Positions 55,556 to 63,371 of a stretch of 64,000 bases of DNA are shown one piece after another (position 1 is the stretch's first letter; each line of letters starts with the position of its first letter). Both the position numbers and the translations under genes were made by a program. Source of the DNA: Rhizobiaceae bacterium (lineage in GTDB: Bacteria > Pseudomonadota > Alphaproteobacteria > Rhizobiales > Rhizobiaceae); assembly GCA_023953845.1 (NCBI GenBank), contig JAMLJC010000001.1, positions 4,226,501-4,290,500 of the forward strand. The letters are read 5' to 3'. The notes beneath the pieces were generated by a model that ran no database searches, was not told the origin of the DNA, and saw only the letters and a program-made list of their open reading frames with translations.

Positions 55556-55563
55556 CAAACGAC

Positions 55564-55591
55564 GACAGTCGACAGCAGGCAATCGGCAGTC
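55564..55591. repeat. Degenerate heptanucleotide repeat array
   Basis: Four consecutive 7-mers, GACAGTC, GACAGCA, GGCAATC and GGCAGTC, fit the consensus GRCARYM. A reverse-complement unit (CCGACTGCC at 55630-55638) lies downstream and can pair with GGCAGTCGG at 55585-55593. The array fills the 104-bp gap between the isomerase and Gfo/Idh genes. Confidence 0.6.
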
Positions 55592-55659
55592 GGAGGACGC
55601 ATCGCCTCTGATCAAACGGCTGCCGAACCCCGACTGCCAAATCAGGGAGGAGACGTTTC

Positions 55660-56847
55660 ATGGTCAGCGGCAGGCAGGTTGAATCGGGCAGCGGCCCGAT
55701 CCGCTATGGCATGGTCGGCGGCGGGCAGGGCGCCTTCATCGGCGGCGTGCACCGCATCGCGGCGCGCATGGATGGCGAATTCCAGCTTGTCGCGGGCGCG
55801 CTCTCTGCCAATCCCGAGAAGGCGCGCGCGTCGGGCGTGGAACTCGGGCTCGATCCGGATCGCGTCTACGGTTCCTATCAGGAGATGGCGAAGGCCGAGG
55901 CAAAGCGGCCGGACGGCATCGAGGCGGTGGCGATCGTGACTCCGAACCACGTCCATTATCCCGCCGCGAAAGCGTTTCTCGAAGCTGGCATCCATGTCAT
56001 CTGCGACAAGCCGCTGACCTCGAACCTCGCCGATGCCAAGAAGCTTGCCGCCCTTGTCGAAAAATCCGGCAAGGTCTTCGTGTTGACGCACAATTATACC
56101 GGCTACCCGATGATCAGGCAGGCTCGCGAGATGGTGGCCAAGGGCCAGCTCGGCGAACTGCGCGTCGTGCAGGCCGAGTATCCGCAGGACTGGCTGACGG
56201 AAGCGATCGAGCAGACCGGCCAGAAACAGGCGGCGTGGCGCGTCGATCCGGCGCAGTCGGGCGTCGGCGGCTCGACCGGCGACATCGGCACGCATGCCTA
56301 CAATCTGGCGCGTTTCGTCACCGGTCTGGAACTCGACAGCCTGTCGGCGGACCTCGATTCCTTCGTGCCGGGTCGCCAGTTGGACGACAACGCGCATGTC
56401 ATGCTCCGCTTCAAGGCCAAGGGAAGTGGTCATCCGGCAAAGGGCATGATTTGGGCGAGCCAGGTCGCCCCGGGTCACGAGAACGGGCTGAAGCTGCGCG
56501 TCTACGGCACCAAAGGCGGTATCGAATGGGTGCAGGCTGATCCGAATTATCTCTGGTTCACGCCCTACGGCCAGCCAAAGCAGCTCATTACACGCGCCGG
56601 TGCGGGTGCCGGCGTGGCGGCCTCGCGCGTGACCCGTGTTCCGTCCGGTCATCCGGAGGGTTATCTCGAAGGCTTCGCCAACATCTATCAGGAAGCCGCC
56701 CGCGCCATTCGCGCCGCTCGCCGAAAGGGCGGCAAAATGCTGAAGGACGTCATCTATCCGACGGTTCAGGACGGCGTCGAAGGCGTGGCCTTCGTCGAGG
56801 CCTGCGTGAAATCGTCGAAGAAGAACGCAGCCTGGACGAAACTGTAG
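55660..56847 (+). CDS. Gfo/Idh/MocA family oxidoreductase
   Basis: A 395-aa NAD(P)-dependent sugar oxidoreductase. The N-terminal Rossmann loop GMVGGGQGAFIGGVH lies near residues 16-30, CDKPLTSN carries the conserved Lys of the EKP motif, and DIGTHAYNLARF carries the catalytic Asp and His. The AGAGAGVAASRVTRV segment in the C-terminal domain is typical of the rhizobial sugar branch. AGGGAGGAG precedes the ATG. Together with the barrel enzyme upstream it forms a two-gene unit, probably oxidising a sugar or glycoside at one hydroxyl. Confidence 0.88.
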   Translation: MVSGRQVESGSGPIRYGMVGGGQGAFIGGVHRIAARMDGEFQLVAGALSANPEKARASGVELGLDPDRVYGSYQEMAKAEAKRPDGIEAVAIVTPNHVHYPAAKAFLEAGIHVICDKPLTSNLADAKKLAALVEKSGKVFVLTHNYTGYPMIRQAREMVAKGQLGELRVVQAEYPQDWLTEAIEQTGQKQAAWRVDPAQSGVGGSTGDIGTHAYNLARFVTGLELDSLSADLDSFVPGRQLDDNAHVMLRFKAKGSGHPAKGMIWASQVAPGHENGLKLRVYGTKGGIEWVQADPNYLWFTPYGQPKQLITRAGAGAGVAASRVTRVPSGHPEGYLEGFANIYQEAARAIRAARRKGGKMLKDVIYPTVQDGVEGVAFVEACVKSSKKNAAWTKL

Positions 56848-57252
56848 CCGGCAGGAAAGAGGCGCAAGCGTCGCGACGCGCTGCCCTGATCGGACCACGC
56901 CGCACCCCCTCTTCGTCATCCCATGGCAAGCGCAGCGAAGCGGAGCGCGACCATAGGATCCATGCCTGACCATCGCGGACCGATGATACGCCGGGCGACG
57001 GGCGCCCGTTCCTGCACAGCCACGCCTTCAGTGGCGTTCAGGCATGGATCCTCGGGTCAAGCCCGAGGATGACGAAGCGGAGAGGATGGCGCGACCGGCC
57101 GGCATGGCAGGCGCCGCAGACCGTTCCCCAAACGGGGATAAGTCCGCCGCCAGGGAGCGCGACTTTCTGGACAGTGCGCGGATCGGCGGCTAAAAGCCCA
57201 CATCCTGTTGCCGGCCTCGGGAGCGCCGGCAATTCTCTTCAAGGGCGTTTCG
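56848..57252. other. Gene-free gap between the Gfo/Idh gene and alaS
   Basis: No credible gene in 405 bp. A perfect 12-bp palindrome GCGTCGCGACGC lies at 56868-56879. A composite inverted repeat occupies 56911-57077, and an 8-bp-stem hairpin (57208-57215 with 57225-57232, 9-nt loop) lies 20 bp before the alaS start. The hairpin is followed by TTCTCTTC and could modulate alaS expression. An in-frame TTG at 57208 falls inside the hairpin and is not a likely start. Confidence 0.5.
56911..57077. repeat. Composite palindromic intergenic element, copy 2
   Basis: Outer arms CTTCGTCATCC (56911-56921) and GGATGACGAAG (57067-57077) and inner arms AGGATCCATGCCTG (about 56955-56968) and CAGGCATGGATCCT (57039-57052) are perfect inverted pairs. 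The right side carries the ATCCTCGGG/CCCGAGGAT hairpin core also found at 9550-9660. Probably the same rhizobial repeat family in a different, partly decayed arrangement. Confidence 0.78.
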
Positions 57253-59913
57253 ATGAGCGGCGTAAGCGAGATCCGGTCGACCTTTCTCGACTATTTTCGG
57301 AAGAACGGGCATGAGATCGTGGCCTCCAGCCCGCTCGTCCCGCGCAACGACCCGACGCTCATGTTCACGAACGCCGGCATGGTGCAGTTCAAGAACGTCT
57401 TCACCGGGCTGGAGCAGCGTCCCTACAACCGCGCCGCGACGGCGCAGAAGAGCGTGCGTGCCGGCGGCAAGCACAACGATCTCGACAATGTCGGCTACAC
57501 TGCGCGCCATCTCACCTTCTTCGAGATGCTCGGCAACTTCTCCTTCGGCGACTATTTCAAGGAGAACGCCATCGAGTTTGCCTGGAACCTGATCACGAAG
57601 GATTTCGGGCTGCCGAAGGACAAGCTGCTCGTCACCGTCTACCACACCGACGACGACGCGGCGTCGCTTTGGAAGAAGATCGCCGGTTTTTCCGACGACC
57701 GCATTATCCGCATTCCGACCTCCGACAATTTCTGGGCGATGGGCGATACCGGCCCGTGCGGTCCCTGCTCGGAAATCTTCATCGATCGCGGCGAGCACAT
57801 CTGGGGCGGTCCTCCCGGCAGCCCGGAGGAGGACGGTGACCGCTTCCTCGAATTCTGGAACCTCGTCTTCATGCAGTTCGAGCAGGTGACGAAGGAGGAG
57901 CGCGTGCCGCTGCCGCGTCCCTCGATCGACACCGGCATGGGGCTGGAACGCATGGCGTCCATCCTGCAGGGCGTGGAAAGCGTCTTCGAGACCGACCTTT
58001 TCCGCCATCTGATCGACGCGACAGCTTCTGCGCTGGGGCAGGGGCCGGATGCGGAGAACGTCGCTTCCTTCCGCGTGATCGCGGACCATCTGCGCTCGTC
58101 GTCCTTCCTCGTCGCCGACGGCGTCCTGCCGTCGAATGAAGGCCGTGGATACGTGCTTCGCCGCATCATGCGCCGCGCCATGCGCCATGCGCAGCTTCTC
58201 GGTTCGAAAGAGCCGCTGATGTGGCAACTCGTGCCCGCGCTGGTGCGCGAGATGGGCACGGCCTATCCCGAACTCGTGCGCGGCGAGGCGCTGATCACGG
58301 AGACGCTGAAGCTGGAGGAAACCCGCTTCCGCCAGACCCTTGCGCGCGGCCTGACGCTGCTTGCCGATGCCACTGCGGATCTCAAGGCCGGCGACATGCT
58401 GGATGGCGAGACCGCGTTCAAGCTCTACGACACCTATGGGTTCCCGCTCGATCTGACGCAGGATGCGCTGCGCCAGCGCAGCATCTCCGTCAATCTGGAC
58501 GGCTTTCAGGACGCCATGGAGCGTCAGAAGGCCGAAGCACGCAAGAGCTGGGCAGGCTCCGGCGAGGCCGCGACCGAGACGATCTGGTTCGGCATCCGCG
58601 AGAGGACCGGCGCGACGGAATTCCTTGGCTACGATACCGAGCAAGCCGAGGGCGTCGTGCTGGCGCTCGTCAAGGACGGCAAGGAAGTGTCCGGGGCGGC
58701 CGAGGGCGACACGGTTTCGCTGGTGGTCAACCAGACGCCCTTCTACGGCGAGTCCGGCGGCCAGATGGGCGACACGGGCGTCATTCATGGCGAGGGCTTT
58801 TCCTTCACCGTCATCGACACGCAGAAAAAGGCCGATGGCCTTTTCGTCCACAACGGCAAGGTGACGAAGGGCACGTTCAAGGTCGGCGCGGCCGCCGAGC
58901 TGAAGGTCGCGCATGAGCGCCGCTCGCGCCTCAGGGCAAACCATTCCGCAACGCACCTGCTGCATGAAGGCCTTCGCGAGGTGCTCGGCACCCATGTGGC
59001 CCAGAAGGGTTCGCTGGTGGCGCCGGAGCGTCTGCGCTTCGACTTCTCCCATCCCAAGCCGATCTCGGTGGAGGAGCTGGAGCGCGTCGAGGAACTGGCC
59101 AACGAGATCATCGTCCAGAACGCGCCGGTGACGACTCGCCTGATGAGCGTCGACGATGCGATCGCCGAGGGCGCCATGGCGCTGTTCGGCGAGAAATATG
59201 GCGACGAGGTCCGTGTCGTGTCGATGGGCACCGGCCTGCATGGCGCGAAGGAGAACCGGGCCTACTCGGTCGAACTCTGCGGAGGCACTCATGTCAGGGC
59301 GACGGGCGACATCGGCCTCGTGCGCATTGTTTCCGAAGGCGCGGTGGCTTCGGGCGTGCGCCGCATCGAGGCGTTGACCGGCATTGCAGCCCGCCAGCAT
59401 CTGGACGAGCAGGACCGCCGGCTGAAAGCCGTCGCGGCCGCGCTCAAGGTCGGGCCGGGTGATGTGCTCGGTCGCGTCGAGGCTCTGATGGAGGAGCGCA
59501 AGAAGCTGGAGCGCGAGCTCACGGAGGCCCGCAAGAAGCTGGCGCTCGGTGGCGGCAGCTCTGGCGCGTCGGCGGATCAGGGCGAAAGCGTTGCCGGCGT
59601 CGGCTTCCTCGGCAAGGTTGTCTCCGGCGTCGCGCCGAAGGATTTGAAAGGGCTGGCCGACGAGGGCAAGAAGTCGCTCGGCTCCGGCGTCGTCGTATTC
59701 GTCGGCGACGCGGACGGCAAGGCGAGCGTCGTCGTCGCGGTGACGGAGGACCTGACGTCGCGCTTCAGCGCCGTCGATCTCGTTCGCCTCGCCTCAGCCG
59801 CGCTTGGCGGACAAGGAGGCGGCGGGCGTCCGGATATGGCGCAGGCGGGCGGACCGGACGCATCGAAGGCGAATGAGGCGATTGCCGCCGTCAAGGCGGC
59901 GATTGCCGGATAA
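57253..59913 (+). CDS. alaS: Alanyl-tRNA synthetase
   Basis: Charges tRNA-Ala. The 886-aa protein has the class II core at the N terminus (STFLDYFRKNGHEI, FTNAGMVQFKNVF), a tRNA-recognition domain, and the editing domain with zinc/catalytic His564 and His568 (HSATHLLHE) and Cys676 and His680 (CGGTH). A coiled-coil linker follows (EERKKLERELTEARKK), then the C-Ala domain ending in a glycine-rich GGQGGGGRPDMAQAGG segment. All domains are intact. ATG 57253 is preferred to an upstream TTG. It ends at a clear terminator. Confidence 0.96.
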   Translation: MSGVSEIRSTFLDYFRKNGHEIVASSPLVPRNDPTLMFTNAGMVQFKNVFTGLEQRPYNRAATAQKSVRAGGKHNDLDNVGYTARHLTFFEMLGNFSFGDYFKENAIEFAWNLITKDFGLPKDKLLVTVYHTDDDAASLWKKIAGFSDDRIIRIPTSDNFWAMGDTGPCGPCSEIFIDRGEHIWGGPPGSPEEDGDRFLEFWNLVFMQFEQVTKEERVPLPRPSIDTGMGLERMASILQGVESVFETDLFRHLIDATASALGQGPDAENVASFRVIADHLRSSSFLVADGVLPSNEGRGYVLRRIMRRAMRHAQLLGSKEPLMWQLVPALVREMGTAYPELVRGEALITETLKLEETRFRQTLARGLTLLADATADLKAGDMLDGETAFKLYDTYGFPLDLTQDALRQRSISVNLDGFQDAMERQKAEARKSWAGSGEAATETIWFGIRERTGATEFLGYDTEQAEGVVLALVKDGKEVSGAAEGDTVSLVVNQTPFYGESGGQMGDTGVIHGEGFSFTVIDTQKKADGLFVHNGKVTKGTFKVGAAAELKVAHERRSRLRANHSATHLLHEGLREVLGTHVAQKGSLVAPERLRFDFSHPKPISVEELERVEELANEIIVQNAPVTTRLMSVDDAIAEGAMALFGEKYGDEVRVVSMGTGLHGAKENRAYSVELCGGTHVRATGDIGLVRIVSEGAVASGVRRIEALTGIAARQHLDEQDRRLKAVAAALKVGPGDVLGRVEALMEERKKLERELTEARKKLALGGGSSGASADQGESVAGVGFLGKVVSGVAPKDLKGLADEGKKSLGSGVVVFVGDADGKASVVVAVTEDLTSRFSAVDLVRLASAALGGQGGGGRPDMAQAGGPDASKANEAIAAVKAAIAG

Positions 59914-59919
59914 GATGAA

Positions 59920-59953
59920 GGTAGCGCCGATCAGGCCGGCGCCACCCTTTTTT
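59920..59953 (+). terminator. Intrinsic terminator after alaS
   Basis: A 10-bp stem with one mismatch (GGTAGCGCCG at 59920-59929 with CGGCGCCACC at about 59938-59947) is followed by CTTTTTT. It lies 7 bp after the alaS stop and just before the convergent PRC-barrel-like gene. Confidence 0.75.
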
Positions 59954-59958
59954 CGGAA

Positions 59959-60318
59959 TCAGTCGCTCCAGCGTTGCATCGCGCCCACCGCCGACGCGTC
60001 CGCGTTGAGGATCAGGCGATTGTTCGTTCGCGCGAAATGTTCGAGAGGCACCACGATGTCGCGGTCCGGATACCCGGCCCGATTGTCGAAATCGATCACC
60101 AGCGCCGTGGGCGTCGTCCTGTCGGCCCCGACCACATCCTCGACTTCGCCGATCTCGGTGCCGTCCGTGAGGTAGACGTCCCAGTCGTCGACCGTGTCGG
60201 CATTCGCGCCGAGCGCCGGTACCTCGACCTTGTCGTCCACCTCCACGAGGGTCTGCTGGGCATAGGCAGCCGACATGGCAGCCGCGACGGCAAGGAGCGA
60301 TATGACGATGCGCTTCAT
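59959..60318 (-). CDS. Secreted PRC-barrel-like protein
   Basis: A 119-aa protein with a signal peptide (MKRIVISLLAVAAAMSAAYA, residues 1-20). A single small beta-barrel-like domain follows, with DVYLTDGTEIGEVEDVVGAD and PTALVIDFDNRAGY; this pattern of strands matches PRC-barrel proteins, which are often periplasmic in rhizobia. No catalytic motif. It is convergent with alaS and divergent from the VOC gene across a 202-bp gap in which no clear promoter was recognised. Confidence 0.7.
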   Translation of the reverse strand: MKRIVISLLAVAAAMSAAYAQQTLVEVDDKVEVPALGANADTVDDWDVYLTDGTEIGEVEDVVGADRTTPTALVIDFDNRAGYPDRDIVVPLEHFARTNNRLILNADASAVGAMQRWSD

Positions 60319-60520
60319 TCTTATTCAGTCTCTCGTTGATCGGTGAATGTGGCTAACCCTGCATCCTCGGTTTGGTTGCGATAGTCGGAACACATTGCGC
60401 GGGCGTTTGCAGGATGCGCCGTTCTGTGAACAGCCTGTTCGGCGTTCCCTCACTTGTGTGAACGATGAATCTCACCGATTTTTGGCGGAGAAAGCAACAC
60501 GAAATTCTGGCGAGGCGAGG

Positions 60521-61423
60521 ATGCCATTCACGCGACGGACAATCCTTGCAGGTGCGGGGCTTGCCGCCTTGGGCAACAGGGCCGCTGAAGCGGCCACGGA
60601 GAACACGATGAGCGAACTGCCTTTTTCCGGCACCACGCCGATCAGCATTTCCAGCGTCGGGCTGAAGGCGCGAGATGCCGAAAACCTTGCCGCCTATTAC
60701 AAGGCGCTGCTCGGCTTCACCGAAATCTCGCGCTCCGGCGGCAACATCACGCTCGGCGCGCACGGCAGGCCGCTGCTCACGATTGAATCCGCGCCGTCCG
60801 CGAAGCCAGATGATCCGCGCGCCGCAGGCCTGTTCCATAACGCTTTCCTGCTGCCGTCGCGCGCCGATCTCGGCCGCTGGATACGCTTTGCCATAGAGAA
60901 TCGCATCGCAGTCGACGGCGCCTCGGACCATCTGGTCAGCGAAGCACTGTATCTCACCGACCCGGAAGGCAACGGCATCGAGATCTACGCCGATCGGCCG
61001 AAGGGCAATTGGGAGTGGGACGGCGATCAGGTCGCCATGGCCACGAAGCGGCTCGACATAGACGGCGTCATCGGTTCGATTCCGGCTGGCGATGCAGAAT
61101 GGAAAGGCGCGCCCGAAAACACGATCATCGGCCATGTGCATCTGCGCGTCGGCGACCCCGGTGAGGCGGAACGGTTCTGGCACGACGCCTTCGGCTTCGA
61201 CACGGTGGCGAAGTATGGTCCTGCTGCTGTGTTCCTTTCCTCCGGCGGTTATCACCACCATATCGGCGCCAATGTCTGGCAGAGCGTCGGCGCGGGGAAG
61301 CGTGATGCGGATCGTTCGGGGTTGAGCTGGGTTGAATTGCGCGCCAGCGAAGGAAAGTATGCTGGCGAGACGGTCGACCCGTGGGGCACGGTGATCCGGA
61401 CGGTCGAGGCAGCGCCGGCGTGA
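60521..61423 (+). CDS. VOC-family dioxygenase-like protein (CatE type)
   Basis: A vicinal-oxygen-chelate protein with two glyoxalase-like modules, about residues 42-145 and 165-290. The likely metal residues are His in FHNAFLLPS, Glu in GNGIEIYAD and His in IIGHVHLRV. It resembles CatE-type catechol 2,3-dioxygenases. From ATG 60521 the 300-aa product begins MPFTRRTILAGAGLAALG, a twin-arginine-like signal; from ATG 60608, which has GGAG 6 nt upstream, a 271-aa cytoplasmic form starts MSELPFSGTTP. Both starts are plausible. Confidence 0.8.
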   Translation: MPFTRRTILAGAGLAALGNRAAEAATENTMSELPFSGTTPISISSVGLKARDAENLAAYYKALLGFTEISRSGGNITLGAHGRPLLTIESAPSAKPDDPRAAGLFHNAFLLPSRADLGRWIRFAIENRIAVDGASDHLVSEALYLTDPEGNGIEIYADRPKGNWEWDGDQVAMATKRLDIDGVIGSIPAGDAEWKGAPENTIIGHVHLRVGDPGEAERFWHDAFGFDTVAKYGPAAVFLSSGGYHHHIGANVWQSVGAGKRDADRSGLSWVELRASEGKYAGETVDPWGTVIRTVEAAPA

Positions 61424-61448
61424 GGATACCGGCGACGGCTTGCGGCTG

Positions 61449-62756
61449 TCAGGCCTCGCCGAACACCCGCCTGAAGATCGTGTCGACGTGCTTGGTGTGA
61501 TAGCCAAGGTCGAACTTTTCGCGGATTTCCTCTTCGGAAAGGGCTGCGCGCACATCCTTGTCGGCGAGCAGTTCCTCAAGGAAATCGGCACCTTCCTGCC
61601 AGACCCTCATGGCGTTGCGCTGGACGAGCCGATAGGCGTCCTCGCGGGAAACGCCGGCCTGCGTCAGCGCCAGCAGCACGCGTTGCGAATGCACCAGGCC
61701 GCGGAATTTGTTGAGGTTCTTTTCCATATTGTCCGGATAGACGACCAGCTTTTCGATCACGCCGGTCAGGCGCGCCAGCGCGAAGTCGAGCGTAACAGTG
61801 GCATCCGGCCCGATCATACGCTCGACCGACGAATGCGAGATGTCGCGCTCGTGCCAGAGCGCGACGTTCTCCATCGCCGGCAGGGCGAGGGCGCGCACCA
61901 TGCGGGCGAGGCCCGTCAGGTTTTCCGTCAGCACGGGGTTGCGCTTGTGCGGCATCGCCGACGAACCCTTCTGGCCCGGCGAGAAATATTCTTCCGCTTC
62001 CAGCACTTCGGTGCGCTGGAGGTGGCGAATCTCGATCGCCAGCCGCTCGATGGAGGAAGCCACGACACCGAGTGTCGCGAAGAACATCGCGTGCCGGTCG
62101 CGCGGGATGACCTGCGTCGAGACGGGTTCCGGCGTCAGGCCGAGCTTTGCCGCGACGTGCTCCTCGACATAGGGTTCGATGTTGGCGAAGGTGCCGACCG
62201 CGCCCGAGATGGCGCAGGTGGCGATCTCGTCGCGCGCCGCGACGAGGCGGGCGCGGCAACGCGAAAACTCCGCATAGGCCTGCGCCAGCTTGACTCCGAA
62301 GGTCGTCGGCTCGGCATGGATGCCGTGGCTGCGGCCGATCGTGACCGTATCCTTGTGCTCGAAAGCACGCTTTTTCAAAGCGGCAAGCAGCCTGTCGACA
62401 TCGTCGATGAGAATGTCGCTTGCGCGCTTCAACTGTACAGCGAGACAGGTATCGAGCACGTCCGACGAGGTCATGCCCTGATGGATGAAGCGCGCATCCG
62501 GCCCGACGAACTCGGCCAGATGCGTCAGGAAGGCGATGACGTCGTGCTTCGTCTCGCGCTCGATCTCGTCGATGCGGTCGACGTTGAAAACAGCCGCGCC
62601 GCCTTTTTCCCAGATGGTGCGGGCGGCTTCCTTCGGGATCACGCCGAGTTCGGCGAGCGCGTCGCAGGCATGCGCCTCGATCTCGAACCAGATGCGGAAA
62701 CGGGTCTCGGGCGACCAGATAGCGACCATTTCCGGCCGCGAATAACGCGGGATCAT
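61449..62756 (-). CDS. purB: Adenylosuccinate lyase
   Basis: Acts twice in purine synthesis, releasing fumarate from SAICAR and from adenylosuccinate. The 435-aa protein has TSSDVLDT near residues 96-103, the histidines of GRSHGIHAEP (about 141-150), and the superfamily signature GSSAMPHKRNP at 264-274 with the catalytic serine. Length is typical of the bacterial short form. The stop is 25 bp from the convergent VOC gene. Confidence 0.96.
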   Translation of the reverse strand: MIPRYSRPEMVAIWSPETRFRIWFEIEAHACDALAELGVIPKEAARTIWEKGGAAVFNVDRIDEIERETKHDVIAFLTHLAEFVGPDARFIHQGMTSSDVLDTCLAVQLKRASDILIDDVDRLLAALKKRAFEHKDTVTIGRSHGIHAEPTTFGVKLAQAYAEFSRCRARLVAARDEIATCAISGAVGTFANIEPYVEEHVAAKLGLTPEPVSTQVIPRDRHAMFFATLGVVASSIERLAIEIRHLQRTEVLEAEEYFSPGQKGSSAMPHKRNPVLTENLTGLARMVRALALPAMENVALWHERDISHSSVERMIGPDATVTLDFALARLTGVIEKLVVYPDNMEKNLNKFRGLVHSQRVLLALTQAGVSREDAYRLVQRNAMRVWQEGADFLEELLADKDVRAALSEEEIREKFDLGYHTKHVDTIFRRVFGEA

Positions 62757-62816
62757 GAGGGGCGACGTCCAGGCTGGCTTTCGTTGCCCGCCTCCTAACA
62801 GCCAATCAGTCTTGGT

Positions 62817-63371
62817 TCAACGCGGCAGGCGCGCAAACCACAGTGCAGCGGCGAACAATGCGAGAAGCCCGAAGGGGAGATAGAGGCGCAATCCGAGAAC
62901 AGCGAACTGGTAGAGCGCGCCTGCGACGGTGAAGACGAACTGGAACGCCCACGTCAAGCTGAACGCCGGTGCATGCCACTCGGTGTAGTAGCTGCGGTAG
63001 TCAAGCGCATAGATCGTGGCTGTGAGCCCGATCGTCATGACGCCGAGCGACAGGAAGAGGGCTGCGAACGCTGCTTCCCGCTTTCCGCCCGCGGACAAAA
63101 GACGGCCGAGCCACAGCGCAGGTACGAACGCGATTAACGCCCCCGCCAGATAAAGAGCTGCAATTTCCCGTGCTTTCGCCGCCGTCTGCCATCCGTCCGC
63201 ATGGAGAGCGAAAAGCGCGCTGGCCATCATGGCGGCCGCCCATAGGGCCGAACCCGCTAAAGCTGCGCGGATCGAAGGGAAGGCGTTGCGCAGGCGAGCC
63301 GCCGCAGACACGCGCGGGGCCGCGTCGCTCGCGACGGTTTCATGATCTCGCGAGAGAGCGACGCGGCTCAC
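62817..63371 (-). CDS. Hypothetical four-helix membrane protein
   Basis: A 184-aa protein with a basic N terminus of about 35 residues and four predicted membrane helices (about 38-58, 70-90, 100-122 and 140-180, the last possibly two helices). It ends FAAALWFARLPR. No family was recognised. Its start overlaps the DUF2259 stop by 4 bp, so the two are translationally coupled and likely act in the same envelope context. Confidence 0.65.
   Translation of the reverse strand: MSRVALSRDHETVASDAAPRVSAAARLRNAFPSIRAALAGSALWAAAMMASALFALHADGWQTAAKAREIAALYLAGALIAFVPALWLGRLLSAGGKREAAFAALFLSLGVMTIGLTATIYALDYRSYYTEWHAPAFSLTWAFQFVFTVAGALYQFAVLGLRLYLPFGLLALFAAALWFARLPR

Noticed and set aside
57190..59400. 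A 736-aa open frame on the minus strand across alaS
   Set aside because: It is fully antisense to alaS, whose every domain is intact. The product is Arg/Ala/His-rich without recognisable motifs, as expected from third-position GC bias.
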